Notes: generated by a model not told the origin, from the letters alone. A DNA stretch of 64,000 nucleotides from Robinsoniella peoriensis (GCF_000797495.1 NZ_JTGN01000001.1:131501-195500), one strand, 5' to 3'; shown: positions 46,562 to 55,510, counted from the first letter of the stretch. Program-made: numbers and translations.

Positions 46562-47701
46562 CTAAGAAAGTACTTCCTCTAAAACACCCAGTCCATACTG
46601 GGCAAGCCTGTCATCTTCATCTCCGGTACCGCCGCTTACTCCAAGAGCACCTATCATGCGTCCACCTGATTTTAGCGGAACACCTCCGCCGAAGAATACC
46701 ATTTTGTCTCCTTCGATATGATCCAGACCCTGGAACGTCGCTCCTGGCTTGATTAATTCCCCCAGTTCCAATGTGGACATCTTAACTGCTGCAGCCGTAT
46801 AGGCTTTTTTAATAGCCACATCAAAGCTTACCAGGAAAGCTCCATCCATTACATGTACCGCAATGGGATTGCCATCCGGACCGCAGACTGCTATTACAGC
46901 CTGCATTCCCTGGGATTTGGAGTACTCTTCTACTTTCTCAATCAGCTTTTTTGCTGCATCCAGAGATATTTTCTCCGGCTTGTTCATTCTTTTTAATACT
47001 TCCTGTATAATTGCTTCACTCGTCATATCCATCAGTTTTTCCTTATTAACCATAACTGTATTTTCCATAACCGGATCAGCTTTTGGTTCTTCCATTTTTA
47101 TGGATTTTACACCTGCATCCGCTGGAGCAGACCTCACAGGCTGTTCCTGAGCGGCTATAGAAGGAGCCATGGGTTGTATCTGCGGACTGACAGGCTCTGT
47201 CATGACCGCATCTGTATAACGTGCTAATATAAACAAGTAGTCTGACAAACGGTTCAGGTATTGTTTTGCTACTTTGTCCGAGCCGTATTTAATGGTAACA
47301 CCGGACAGATAGCGTTCGCATCTCCTGGTTACCGTTCTTGCTATGTCCACTTCCGCAGACACGGCATTCCCGCCAGGCAGCACCCAGCCCTGAGGCATGG
47401 TGAACTCACTTTCCATGCGTGCCATCTCTGTTTCCAGTCTTGTGACTTCAGCTTCTTTTAGTTTGTATTTCATATTGTGCGGGTCTGCGATACCTGCCAT
47501 TACGGTAATAAGCGTATCCTGAACAGACGCAAGCATTTCTTTCACCTGAGTCATGCATACTTTCGCCTTTACCAGTCCCAAATGGCTGGTAAGCTCATCT
47601 ATGCTTCCTAACAAGTGAACACGCTCATCTGATTTTGGCACATTTTTTGTTTTTATCAGGTTGGTCATACCACCATCGCCATTTTTTGTCGAAATGCCCA
47701 T
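46562..47701 (-). CDS. pduO: PduO-type ATP:cob(I)alamin adenosyltransferase with HbpS/GlcG-like domain
   Basis: 379 residues. Residues 1-165 are the PduO adenosyltransferase (SIDELTSHLG, ARTVTRRCER, NRLSDYLFILAR), which makes adenosylcobalamin for the dehydratase. A Pro/Ala/Glu linker (168-215) follows, then an amphipathic helix (220-240), then the GlcG/HbpS domain (AVIAVCGPDGNPIAVHVMDGAF, GGVPLKSGGRMIGALGVSGG). This two-domain order is that of Salmonella PduO. The helix resembles a microcompartment encapsulation peptide. It is the last gene of the rhamnulokinase/dehydratase region, 140 bp after rhaB. Confidence 0.93.
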   Translation of the reverse strand: MGISTKNGDGGMTNLIKTKNVPKSDERVHLLGSIDELTSHLGLVKAKVCMTQVKEMLASVQDTLITVMAGIADPHNMKYKLKEAEVTRLETEMARMESEFTMPQGWVLPGGNAVSAEVDIARTVTRRCERYLSGVTIKYGSDKVAKQYLNRLSDYLFILARYTDAVMTEPVSPQIQPMAPSIAAQEQPVRSAPADAGVKSIKMEEPKADPVMENTVMVNKEKLMDMTSEAIIQEVLKRMNKPEKISLDAAKKLIEKVEEYSKSQGMQAVIAVCGPDGNPIAVHVMDGAFLVSFDVAIKKAYTAAAVKMSTLELGELIKPGATFQGLDHIEGDKMVFFGGGVPLKSGGRMIGALGVSGGTGDEDDRLAQYGLGVLEEVLS

Positions 47702-47841
47702 ACTTTCAAACCTCGCATCTATTATGCCCGATTCTTATGAATCTGGCAATTTAAAGTTATATCAACATGTCTCCGGCAGTCCTTAACACCTGAAAAGGAA
47801 TCAGATTATCAACCACCGGATCAGTAAGCTTAACTGTTATC

Positions 47842-49266
47842 TTATGCCGGAATATGTACCTGCTGTGCAAAGGATGCCTTCACAATCTTACGTCCTTCTT
47901 CTAAGGAATCAATAGCTCCCATAGCTTTCAGCTGCATTACCACATTTCCGAGAACGGAACCTTCGATCGGACCTGCCACTACTTTCTTACCGGTTGCTTT
48001 CGCTGTCAGTTCACATAAAAGCTGATCCTGGATACCGCCGCCTACCATATTAATACATGGAATCGTCTCTCCTGTCAATACTTCCAGTCCTCTGATCGTT
48101 GCACCATATTCATTAGTAAGTCCATTGTAAATTGCCATAGCAATTTCTCCGAGCCCTTCCGGTGTTCCCTGTCCGTGTTCTTTACAATATGCGATAACTT
48201 CTTTCATCATGTTATATGGAGCCGTAAATCTTGGGTCATTAGGATCAATCATGAAATCCTGTCTCTTAGCTTCTCTGGAAGCCTTGATGATATCCGGGAA
48301 AGAAACGTCTCCCTCGAATTCACACCAGTTTTTACGCAGATTCTGCATAATCCATAAACCGTTGATGTTCTTCAGGTAACGGATTTTGCCTTCAACTCCG
48401 CCTTCATTTGTATAATTATATTCAAAAGATTCTTCCGTTAAAATAGGTTCATCAATTTCCATGCCAAAGAGTGACCATGTTCCGCAGCTTAAGAATGCCG
48501 CATTTTTCTCTTCAAATGGAGTTCCTGCTACTGCAGATGCCGTATCATGACTTCCAACTGCAATTACTTTTACCCCTGATAGACCTGTCTCTTCGATTAC
48601 TTCCGGACATAAATCTCCGATAACTGTTCCCGGTTTTGTCAATTCTCCAAACAGCTCTTTTTTAAGACCCACTTTTTCAATCAACTCATAATCCCAGTCT
48701 CTGGTTTTGGCATCCAGAAGCTGTCCGGTACTTGCCATTGTATACTCATTGTACATTTTGCCTGTGAGGAAATATCCAAAAAGTTCCGGCATAAATAAGA
48801 GGCGAACTGCTTTTTCATAAATGTCCGGGCGCATTTGTTTATCTGCATAGATCTGGAACAGCGTATTAAAATTCATGAACTGGATTCCGGTTGTGGCATA
48901 AATATCCTTTAGGGGAACAATTTTGCCTACTTCTTCGATCACACCAATCGTTCTGTCATCACGGTAGTTTACTGGATTGCCGATGAGATTTCCATCTTTA
49001 TCGATTAAACCGTAATCAACACCCCAGGTATCAATTGCAAGGCTCTGGATCGGAATTTTCTTAGCTGCTGCTTTCTTCAATCCTGTTTTCAATTCATGAT
49101 ATAAACGGAAAGTATCCCAATAAAAATTCTTTCCTACACGAACCGGATCATTAGCGAAACGGTGTAATTCCTCTAATTCTATTTTCCCATCCTGATATTT
49201 GCTTAAAATCATTCTTCCGCTGGACGCTCCAAAGTCAAACGCCAGATTATAAATTACTTCTCCCAT
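47842..49266 (-). CDS. rhaB: Rhamnulokinase
   Basis: 474 residues from ATG 49266 (GAGAGG 8 bp upstream; a GTG three codons earlier is less likely). FGGY kinase: N-terminal LAFDFGASSGRMILSKY, substrate loop IDTWGVDYGLID, and C-terminal ATP-binding segment NMVGGGIQDQLLCELTA. It phosphorylates L-rhamnulose at C1; the aldolase product lactaldehyde is reduced to 1,2-propanediol, the substrate of the neighbouring dehydratase. Rhamnose isomerase and rhamnulose-1-phosphate aldolase genes are not in the window. L-fuculokinase is the alternative but the length and motifs favour RhaB. Confidence 0.9.
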   Translation of the reverse strand: MGEVIYNLAFDFGASSGRMILSKYQDGKIELEELHRFANDPVRVGKNFYWDTFRLYHELKTGLKKAAAKKIPIQSLAIDTWGVDYGLIDKDGNLIGNPVNYRDDRTIGVIEEVGKIVPLKDIYATTGIQFMNFNTLFQIYADKQMRPDIYEKAVRLLFMPELFGYFLTGKMYNEYTMASTGQLLDAKTRDWDYELIEKVGLKKELFGELTKPGTVIGDLCPEVIEETGLSGVKVIAVGSHDTASAVAGTPFEEKNAAFLSCGTWSLFGMEIDEPILTEESFEYNYTNEGGVEGKIRYLKNINGLWIMQNLRKNWCEFEGDVSFPDIIKASREAKRQDFMIDPNDPRFTAPYNMMKEVIAYCKEHGQGTPEGLGEIAMAIYNGLTNEYGATIRGLEVLTGETIPCINMVGGGIQDQLLCELTAKATGKKVVAGPIEGSVLGNVVMQLKAMGAIDSLEEGRKIVKASFAQQVHIPA

Positions 49267-49339
49267 GTCTAGCACCTCTCATTTAAATTTTAGAATTTGT
49301 TTTTTATAATCATAGAAACCATATTATATAATTTCTAGT

Positions 49340-50107
49340 TTATTCATCCTCATTTGATAAAACTTTTACACCGCGCTCTGCCAGAGGCTTGCGCCATTCT
49401 TCCGGAATTTTGTCAGTAACAAGTATATCTCCGCTTTCCAGATTTAATACTTTTACAAAGAAGACTTCCCCCATCTTACTGCTGTCAGCCGCCAAAATCG
49501 TTGACTTTGCACTTTTGCGCATGGCGATTTTTACTTCTGCTTCCATTTCATGAGAGTCTGTGACTCCTTTTTCAATATCCACACCTTTACAGGAAATAAC
49601 GGCTTTATCCACATAATAATGGGACAATACCTCCTGCGTTGCCTTACCAACCAGGGAAAGGGATGAGTCTCTAAGATTTCCACCGGTGGATATTACCTGG
49701 ATTCCGTCATTTCCGGACAATTCAATGAGCACTTCCACAGAGTTGGTGATAACCGTGAGCTTTTTCATCCGTTTAAGCTCCTGCGCTATCATCAGGGAGG
49801 TGGAAGAGCTGTCCAGCATGATACAGTCCCCTTCTTCAATAAGCCCGGCTACTTTTTTCGCAATAACCTGCTTTTCTTTGCGGTTGGTCTTTTCCCTTAT
49901 TTTCAGGGGCATGTCCATAGTGATATGCTTATTAAGCACAGCTCCGCCATATGTTTTCTTCACAAATCCTTCTTTTTCTAATTTTTCCAGATCTCTTCTG
50001 ATTGTTTCTTCTGTAACATTGTATTTTTGACTGAGTTCCGCCACTAATACTCTTTGTTCTTTTTGTAAAATTGATAATATCTCATTCTTTCTCTCAATTG
50101 CCAGCAT
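49340..50107 (-). CDS. DeoR-family sugar-phosphate-responsive regulator
   Basis: 255 residues from ATG 50107 (GGAGG upstream; sequence MLAIERKNEILSILQ). N-terminal DeoR helix-turn-helix (ELSQKYNVTEETIRRDLEKLEKEGFVKKTYGGAV) and C-terminal DeoRC sugar-phosphate-binding domain (GDCIMLDSSSTSLMIAQEL, GGNLRDSSLSLVGKA). Such repressors release DNA when the pathway's phosphorylated sugar accumulates. Its place between the dehydratase reactivase and rhaB makes rhamnulose-1-phosphate a reasonable effector (inference). Confidence 0.92.
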   Translation of the reverse strand: MLAIERKNEILSILQKEQRVLVAELSQKYNVTEETIRRDLEKLEKEGFVKKTYGGAVLNKHITMDMPLKIREKTNRKEKQVIAKKVAGLIEEGDCIMLDSSSTSLMIAQELKRMKKLTVITNSVEVLIELSGNDGIQVISTGGNLRDSSLSLVGKATQEVLSHYYVDKAVISCKGVDIEKGVTDSHEMEAEVKIAMRKSAKSTILAADSSKMGEVFFVKVLNLESGDILVTDKIPEEWRKPLAERGVKVLSNEDE

Positions 50108-50167
50108 ACGTGATCCCTCCAGATATTTCAATCAAATTTTCAAGCTGATTTTAAAGCTGCAGTCTTA

Positions 50168-50512
50168 TTATACATCATATACCTTTTTAAAAGCTACTCT
50201 TTTAATTGCTCTGGCGCTATTTGCTCCCAGCGACCTGCACTGGGCAAAGCTCGGGCGGTTGACTTCAAATACGTTCTGCCCTTTATGCAGACCCCGCATC
50301 TGCATGGCTGCACGTGAACCGATGATCCCGATACCTGCTCCTAAAATAGACTCTGATGCCGCTTCGTATGCCAGTTCATCCAAATCCGCAGATTCCAGTT
50401 TCAATACTTCGTATAAAACGCCTTCTTCTTCAATACCTGCACAGATTTCCCGAAGCAGATCTCTGTCCGGCTGATTTCCACAAATTAGAATGGAAGGCTT
50501 TTTTGCAATCAT
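50168..50512 (-). CDS. pduH: Diol/glycerol dehydratase reactivase small subunit (PduH/DdrB)
   Basis: 114 residues, full length for the family, with the dehydratase-medium-subunit-like fold (KPSILICGNQP, GIGIIGSRAAMQMRGL, RSLGANSARAIKRVAFK). With PduG it exchanges damaged cobalamin out of the inactivated dehydratase at the expense of ATP. It overlaps the large subunit gene by 4 bp (ATGA) and is followed by the DeoR gene after 60 bp. Confidence 0.92.
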   Translation of the reverse strand: MIAKKPSILICGNQPDRDLLREICAGIEEEGVLYEVLKLESADLDELAYEAASESILGAGIGIIGSRAAMQMRGLHKGQNVFEVNRPSFAQCRSLGANSARAIKRVAFKKVYDV

Positions 50513-52326
50513 TTGCTTCCTCCAAGATAGGAAAGCACCAGCCCTGTTGCAACCGCATTTCTGGGTCCCTCACAACGTCTGATATTTCCCCGTCCGCAGA
50601 CAATCTTATAATTGGAAAGTTCCTCCATAAGCATCTGGGGAATCTCAAAGTCTTCTGCAGATCCGCCTACCAATACCACATTTGGAATATTTCTAAGATT
50701 ATGATCAGGTGCCACCTGGGTCAGCGCTCTGACTGCATTGCGGACAAAAACCTTTTTCTTGGCCTCCCGCCTTACAGACGCAATTTTTTCCATTGGTATA
50801 TCTTCCTCTATCTTTATGAGTTCTTCCGGATGGAGCAGTACCACATTTCCAAAATACCTCGGATCAATGGATTCATCAAAAAACTGCATTGCACCATTTT
50901 CCAGCCTCATATGAAACAGACTTTCCACTCTTGCAAGAGGATATCTTTTAATCTGTTCTGCTGTTGTTCTTGCGGACAGTCCAAGCTCGGTCTGAATAAG
51001 CATAGATACCAGTTCTCCCGCTCCAGCCTGATGGGTCGTTCTGACCATCCCCTTTTCATCTATCATAGCTGCATCTGTAGAACCGCCGCCAAGATCGAGA
51101 ATTGCCAGAGGGAGCTGTGTTCCCGGGGTAGTACAGGCACCAAGCGTAGCCATCACAGCCTCCACTCCCGCCACCTTTGTATAAATCCCCAGTTCCTTTT
51201 TTAACTCATCTGCAATCTTTTCCATAGGCAGCTGCCTTGTTTTAACCATAGCCGCAATTCCCACTGCTTTTTCCATGCACATCTCTCCTGCGAGAGAGCC
51301 GGAAATCTGTACTGGAGCCAGGGTGTCAACAGCAAGTATATCTGTGATGCGAATATCCTGACCGGTCTCATCTGTCACTTTTTCCATGCCTTTTTTAATG
51401 CCGGAAAGCATATTTCCCACATTAGTTTCCTGTTGTCCGCTGATATCACGGATTTCTCCGGCTCCTGAAAGGGTATCCATAATTGCATCTGCACCCGCAT
51501 CAATATTTACAGTTAGAGAATTTGTTCCTTCTATATAAATATCACCTGCAGGCAGAATATTTTCTTTTACGTTGCCGTGAGGTGTTTTGATCACTACGGC
51601 ACTCCGCTTTCCAATCAGGCTTTTTGCAATGGGCGTCACCATTCTGGTTTCTTCGGGTCCAAGTTCAAGCAGTGTTGCGATTCCATAAGGATTAGACAGC
51701 ATACTGATTCCCTGACCGGGCAGCGCAACTTCTATCGCCGCAAGCTTTCCTTCCGGTACACGCTCTATCTGACGCACTTCATCAATAATAGGAATTTCAA
51801 TAGAAATTCTGTTTTCAACAAGAACCGCCTCGTCCGCCTGGAGTATCAAACCTTTGATTCCAATGCGCCCGCTGTATTTATTAATAATTCCTGCAACTTC
51901 ATCATAGCCGAAACGGCTGGATGCTGTCAGTATATATGAGACATTGCTTTTTGCCGATGCAATCTGTTCCAGAGGCAGTAAATATCCGACTGCCTGCCCC
52001 GCTCCGGCAGGTGTGGATGGATTGTGCCCGATCATAGAGGATTCTGTTATAATGGTTTCCGTTATGGTTTCCATCGCCGTATCCCCGATGACAGGTGCAG
52101 CCTCATTGATCCGGATCAGTTCTATCTCATTTACCTTCCGGTCAATACGGCCCATTGCCTCTAAAAGAGCTGCTTTTATCCCGTGAACATTTGCCACGGT
52201 GCCTTTGGTTCCCGTAGTCATGCGGGAAGCACTGGATAAAAAGCGCAGTTTGCCCTCTTCCGAAAAAGAGCCGATACATACTTCAGTTGTGGAATTGCCA
52301 ATATCAACACCTGCAACTATTTTCAC
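50509..52326 (-). CDS. pduG: Diol/glycerol dehydratase reactivase large subunit (PduG/DdrA)
   Basis: 605 residues. Actin-like ATPase fold: N-terminal phosphate-1 loop VAGVDIGNSTTEVCIG, second loop LAILDLGGGSTDAAMID, and C-terminal VVLVGGSAEDFEIPQM. It is a molecular chaperone that reactivates the dehydratase after suicide inactivation by glycerol or oxygen. Overlaps both the small dehydratase subunit gene and the small reactivase gene by 4 bp, so all three are translationally coupled. Confidence 0.95.
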   Translation of the reverse strand: MKIVAGVDIGNSTTEVCIGSFSEEGKLRFLSSASRMTTGTKGTVANVHGIKAALLEAMGRIDRKVNEIELIRINEAAPVIGDTAMETITETIITESSMIGHNPSTPAGAGQAVGYLLPLEQIASAKSNVSYILTASSRFGYDEVAGIINKYSGRIGIKGLILQADEAVLVENRISIEIPIIDEVRQIERVPEGKLAAIEVALPGQGISMLSNPYGIATLLELGPEETRMVTPIAKSLIGKRSAVVIKTPHGNVKENILPAGDIYIEGTNSLTVNIDAGADAIMDTLSGAGEIRDISGQQETNVGNMLSGIKKGMEKVTDETGQDIRITDILAVDTLAPVQISGSLAGEMCMEKAVGIAAMVKTRQLPMEKIADELKKELGIYTKVAGVEAVMATLGACTTPGTQLPLAILDLGGGSTDAAMIDEKGMVRTTHQAGAGELVSMLIQTELGLSARTTAEQIKRYPLARVESLFHMRLENGAMQFFDESIDPRYFGNVVLLHPEELIKIEEDIPMEKIASVRREAKKKVFVRNAVRALTQVAPDHNLRNIPNVVLVGGSAEDFEIPQMLMEELSNYKIVCGRGNIRRCEGPRNAVATGLVLSYLGGSK

Positions 52327-52715
52327 AGAAGAATCCCTCGTTTCTCGTACACCTCTGCAGCTTCCATAACCAGTTTTGCACAGTGTACCGCTCCATATTT
52401 CTCCAATAGTTCCTTCGCCATCTCTACCAGTTCCCGCTTCGTGGAACGGTTCGGGCGTAATTTATTATACATTTCCAGAATTACTTCATCCGGAACATCA
52501 ACCAGTTCTCCGGCACGTTCAAAATTTAACGCCATAGGGTCATTACCGGCTTCCTTGGAAACCTGTCCCTGCTTTTTTAACATTTCCTTAGAGATTTTAA
52601 TGTCATCTGCTGTGATATTCCCTTTTCTCACTTGATCCAAAGTAATATCTGACAGCTTTTTTCCGGTTTTAGAAGTAATACTCTCCGCTTCATGTTGTCC
52701 TAATGGGTATCTCAT
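52323..52715 (-). CDS. pduE: Diol/glycerol dehydratase small subunit
   Basis: 130 residues from ATG 52715 (GGAGG 9 bp upstream and 1 base after the medium-subunit stop). Motifs TLDQVRKGNITADDIKIS, MALNFERAGELVDVPDEVILEMYNKLRPNRSTKREL are those of the gamma subunit. Salmonella PduE carries about 40 extra N-terminal residues including an encapsulation helix; here the N-terminus begins almost directly at the core (MRYPLGQHEAES), so that extension is missing. Confidence 0.95.
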   Translation of the reverse strand: MRYPLGQHEAESITSKTGKKLSDITLDQVRKGNITADDIKISKEMLKKQGQVSKEAGNDPMALNFERAGELVDVPDEVILEMYNKLRPNRSTKRELVEMAKELLEKYGAVHCAKLVMEAAEVYEKRGILL

Positions 52716-52716
52716 C

Positions 52717-53361
52717 CTATGCTTCCTCCCATTCAATAATTGGTATTTCCTTGTCCACCTGTTCTGTCTCGCGAATATGCATAAGCGCTGCTTTCACCTG
52801 GAACTTCGCACGAACCATTGGATCATTAATGCTCTCAATGGGAGTCACTTTTTCTCCTTTTACATACCGTGCTGCATTTCTGCCTATTTTCCGGTAAGTT
52901 TCCAGTGTCATAAGCGGTGCCTGTGGAAATAATTCCAGATTTGACAAAGGATACAGATCCTTCTGGTGAATTACAGCCGTTCCTTTCGACTGCAGTCCGA
53001 TTCCGATGCCGGAACCGCTGATCTTGGCTGCCTCCAGTCCCATAAAACAAACATCTGATGTTTTCAGTACTTTTACTACCCTTGGAACCATTCCTTCTTC
53101 TTCAATTCCGGCTTTCAGGTTCTTCAATACCTCATTCAGATCCAAGCCAACAATTGTTGCACCGATTTCTCTCTGAAAAGCAGGTCCCACACCGATTACT
53201 ACTTCCTTGGGATTTGTTCCTTTTTTCGCCAGAGGAAAGCCTGAATAATCAGTTTTTACAACTGTGTGGTCTTTTGCTGCAGATGCGGCAGACGGATGAT
53301 TGCCAAGCTGAGCGATAACCGCCTTTGCAATGCTTTGTATTAACTCTTCATTTAATTCCAT
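52717..53361 (-). CDS. pduD: Diol/glycerol dehydratase medium subunit
   Basis: 214 residues. Core beta-subunit motifs VVIGVGPAFQREIGATIVGL, SGSGIGIGLQSKGTAVIHQKDL and PLSNLELFPQAPLMTLETYRKIGRNAARY. It holds the cobalamin together with the large subunit. Residues 1-20 form an amphipathic helix (MELNEELIQSIAKAVIAQLG) joined by an Ala/Ser-rich linker, like the N-terminal encapsulation peptide of PduD. Starts 11 bp after the large-subunit stop. Confidence 0.95.
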   Translation of the reverse strand: MELNEELIQSIAKAVIAQLGNHPSAASAAKDHTVVKTDYSGFPLAKKGTNPKEVVIGVGPAFQREIGATIVGLDLNEVLKNLKAGIEEEGMVPRVVKVLKTSDVCFMGLEAAKISGSGIGIGLQSKGTAVIHQKDLYPLSNLELFPQAPLMTLETYRKIGRNAARYVKGEKVTPIESINDPMVRAKFQVKAALMHIRETEQVDKEIPIIEWEEA

Positions 53362-53372
53362 TCTGCCACCTC

Positions 53373-55037
53373 CTAAAACTTATCCGGATCGATAATATGT
53401 GGAATCGCTTTAATTTCTTCCCAGCGTTTTCCATCCACACGGTATCCGGTACCAGGTCCCATATAATCATTCGGTGTATTTACACCGGACAGTACATTAA
53501 AGTTCTCGTCCAGAATCGCCGATGTCTGCATATAATCTCCAATTACCCGTTGTTTTAACATATTGAGTATACTCTGTGCAAGATCTTCAAATCCGCTGTC
53601 TGCAAGGGCTTTTACAATATCAACACCTGTAATTCCCCGTTTCATCATATCTTCTACAGACATAAGATCGGCTGCCACATCACGGGATAAAGTATCCTTG
53701 CTTCCATGTGCATATGCCACTGCTTCTACCTGCTCATCTGTGACCTCAGTGAGTCCCAGATATTTAAATACTGCCTGAACAGCTTTTCCTGCTTTCATTC
53801 TGACACGGATAACTTCTTCTTCCGTAACAGGACGAAGACCCCCGTCCACCTGCATATCACGCTGAATAACATTGTAATCATCAAAGTCTTCTGCATCAAA
53901 GTTAGAACCTGCAAATAAATTATCATAATTCGGTTCTGCCGCATAACCGGAGAAAATGAAATCCGTACCCGGCATAAACTGAAGCATGGTTCTTGCTGTT
54001 CTTCGCATATCTGAGTTGGAAAAACTCTGATCATTGGAAGAAGCACATTCCAGTCCTAAAAGTGCGGCTACCAGATTCTCACCCATAACCTCGCGGATTC
54101 CTGCCGGCACGCTGGCTGCTATACCGATACAGCTAACGGATCCATTCTGAATTCCCTGTGATCCTGCACCTTTTGTGACATAGAGACATCTGCACTCCAG
54201 ATAAAGCATCGACTTTTTCTCGGTGCTTCCCATTAATACTTCGGAACCTGCCCCCGAAGTAAAACGGACTTTCAGTCCCCTGGATGCATAAGCAGAATTC
54301 AAAAATGCTTTGGAATAAGGAGTATCATCTCCGTCTACAAAGACTTTTTCCGTACCATATACGGACAAGGTCTCTGCATATGTAGTAAGTCCGCGGATAC
54401 CAAGTTCTAACTCTGTAGCTTCTTCAACCGCACACTGGGTTAATACACCTTTTCTTCCTGCCTGGGAACCGATCAGAAGTGCGATTGCGTTAAACGGAGC
54501 ATACCGCGCTATTCCAACCGTAGTCTCTTCTTCAGCAAATCCCCGGAGTGCACCTTCCGCCGCATCTGCTGCTATCTGTACCGGATCATCCTTCAGGTTT
54601 GTAATATGCGCCTGATTTCCCGGTGTCCTTCTGGCACGCATTTTCTGCATACCCATCATCATTTCTACCACATTCAGATAATTGATAACTTCCACCATTT
54701 TAGCCGGTGTAATCCCGGAAACAAGTTCCAATATTTCTTTTCTGGATACATGAATATCCACGATCATGCGGGCAATATCTAAAGACGGCACTGCCATAGA
54801 ACGCTCTGCTCTTTCCACATTAATCGCATATTCTGCAATAAACTGGTCCAGGAAATCAAACTCCGCTTTTTTCTTTCCATCCAGTTCCGTAATGACACCA
54901 TCTTCTACTTTAATAGAAGGTTTCGGGTCATATGGGCTTTTCATAGCAACAAAACCCATCTCCGGCCATTCATTGATAAATCCATCCATATTGACCGGGC
55001 GTTTGTCTAATGTTTCAATTCTTTTTGACCTCTTCAT
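53373..55037 (-). CDS. pduC: Propanediol (glycerol) dehydratase large subunit, B12-dependent
   Basis: 554 residues, exact family length. Start MKRSKRIETLDKRPVNMDGF and the run PGNQAHITNLKDDPVQIAADAAEG fit the alpha subunit with its TIM barrel where adenosylcobalamin generates the radical. It dehydrates 1,2-propanediol to propanal and glycerol to 3-hydroxypropanal; diol versus glycerol preference cannot be read, but the rhamnulokinase context favours propanediol. First gene of the operon, AAAGGTG RBS. It is the B12-dependent type, not the radical-SAM-activated one. Confidence 0.95.
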   Translation of the reverse strand: MKRSKRIETLDKRPVNMDGFINEWPEMGFVAMKSPYDPKPSIKVEDGVITELDGKKKAEFDFLDQFIAEYAINVERAERSMAVPSLDIARMIVDIHVSRKEILELVSGITPAKMVEVINYLNVVEMMMGMQKMRARRTPGNQAHITNLKDDPVQIAADAAEGALRGFAEEETTVGIARYAPFNAIALLIGSQAGRKGVLTQCAVEEATELELGIRGLTTYAETLSVYGTEKVFVDGDDTPYSKAFLNSAYASRGLKVRFTSGAGSEVLMGSTEKKSMLYLECRCLYVTKGAGSQGIQNGSVSCIGIAASVPAGIREVMGENLVAALLGLECASSNDQSFSNSDMRRTARTMLQFMPGTDFIFSGYAAEPNYDNLFAGSNFDAEDFDDYNVIQRDMQVDGGLRPVTEEEVIRVRMKAGKAVQAVFKYLGLTEVTDEQVEAVAYAHGSKDTLSRDVAADLMSVEDMMKRGITGVDIVKALADSGFEDLAQSILNMLKQRVIGDYMQTSAILDENFNVLSGVNTPNDYMGPGTGYRVDGKRWEEIKAIPHIIDPDKF

Positions 55038-55115
55038 GCTTTCACCTTTTAACCGTTGTACCGGGTAATTGTCTGTAAAATACCTCTACTATAAGTTTCT
55101 AAAAATTATATAAGT

Positions 55116-55145
55116 ATTATACTACAAAGTGATGTGGTTTTGCAA
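55116..55145 (-). promoter_or_regulatory. Promoter of the dehydratase operon
   Basis: Perfect TATAAT (55116-55121) on the minus strand; TTGCAA (55140-55145) at 18-bp spacing. The leader to pduC is about 75 nt, too short for a cobalamin riboswitch. Bases 55146-55296 are AT-rich and show no gene. Confidence 0.65.
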
Positions 55146-55296
55146 GTTTTCTTTTTGTTTTTTGTTGGTTTTATTTGTTTCCTGGGATTGTTTTTGAAAA
55201 ACGGAATTAAGATTTATGTGGTTTATTGTAGGTATAAATATTTATATATACACCTTATATATATATAATTGCAAATTATAAGACTGTATAAATAAT

Positions 55297-55325
55297 TAGA
55301 CATCATAAATAGAATATGGTATACT
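55297..55325 (+). promoter_or_regulatory. Promoter of the type I toxin mRNA
   Basis: TAGACA (55297-55302), 17 bp, TATACT (55320-55325): both boxes one base from consensus. Predicts a 5' leader of about 58 nt before the toxin ORF. Confidence 0.75.
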
Positions 55326-55356
55326 AAATATCTGGAATAATCGTTACAGGGTGGTT

Positions 55357-55383
55357 ACCCTCCAACTTCAGAAGAAGGGGGGT
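55357..55383 (+). promoter_or_regulatory. Ribosome binding site sequestering hairpin in toxin mRNA
   Basis: ACCCTCC (55357-55363) can pair with GGGGGGT (55377-55383), which is the Shine-Dalgarno region of the toxin. The same ACCCT can instead pair with AGGGT at 55348-55352, a tight 4-nt-loop hairpin, giving two exclusive structures. Translation-blocking 5' structures are known for type I toxins. Confidence 0.6.
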
Positions 55384-55389
55384 GATGTT

Positions 55390-55476
55390 ATGAATACATA
55401 TCAGGTATTAACATTATTGTTTATATTTGGAAGTTTTCTAATTTCTCTCCTTGCCTATATCGACAAGAAGAAATAA
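55390..55476 (+). CDS. Type I toxin, holin-like small hydrophobic peptide
   Basis: 28 residues: a polar N-terminus (MNTYQ), a single membrane segment (about residues 6-23) and a charged end (IDKKK). This is the pattern of the putative holin-like toxin family (Hol_Tox; TxpA/BsrG relatives), which insert in the membrane and depolarise or disturb the envelope. A strong RBS (GGGGGGTGAT) lies 6 bp before ATG. It has its own promoter and terminator and an antisense RNA opposite its 3' end. It is easily missed by gene callers because of its size. Confidence 0.85.
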   Translation: MNTYQVLTLLFIFGSFLISLLAYIDKKK

Positions 55477-55480
55477 AAAA

Positions 55481-55510
55481 GCCTACCCTGTTCTCACCAA
55501 CAAGGTAGGC
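55481..55510 (-). terminator. Terminator of the antisense RNA
   Basis: GCCTACC (55481-55487) pairs with GGTAGGC (55504-55510), extended by TGTT/AACA past a mismatch, 6-nt loop; six T follow on the minus strand. Confidence 0.85.

Noticed and set aside
50356..51204. 282-codon + strand frame opposite the dehydratase reactivase genes
   Set aside because: Overlaps two real genes on the other strand and translates to an unlikely His/Cys/Arg-rich sequence.
55038..55296. Possible cobalamin riboswitch before the B12-dependent dehydratase
   Set aside because: The leader from the perfect TATAAT to pduC is only about 75 nt and contains no B12-box-like sequence.
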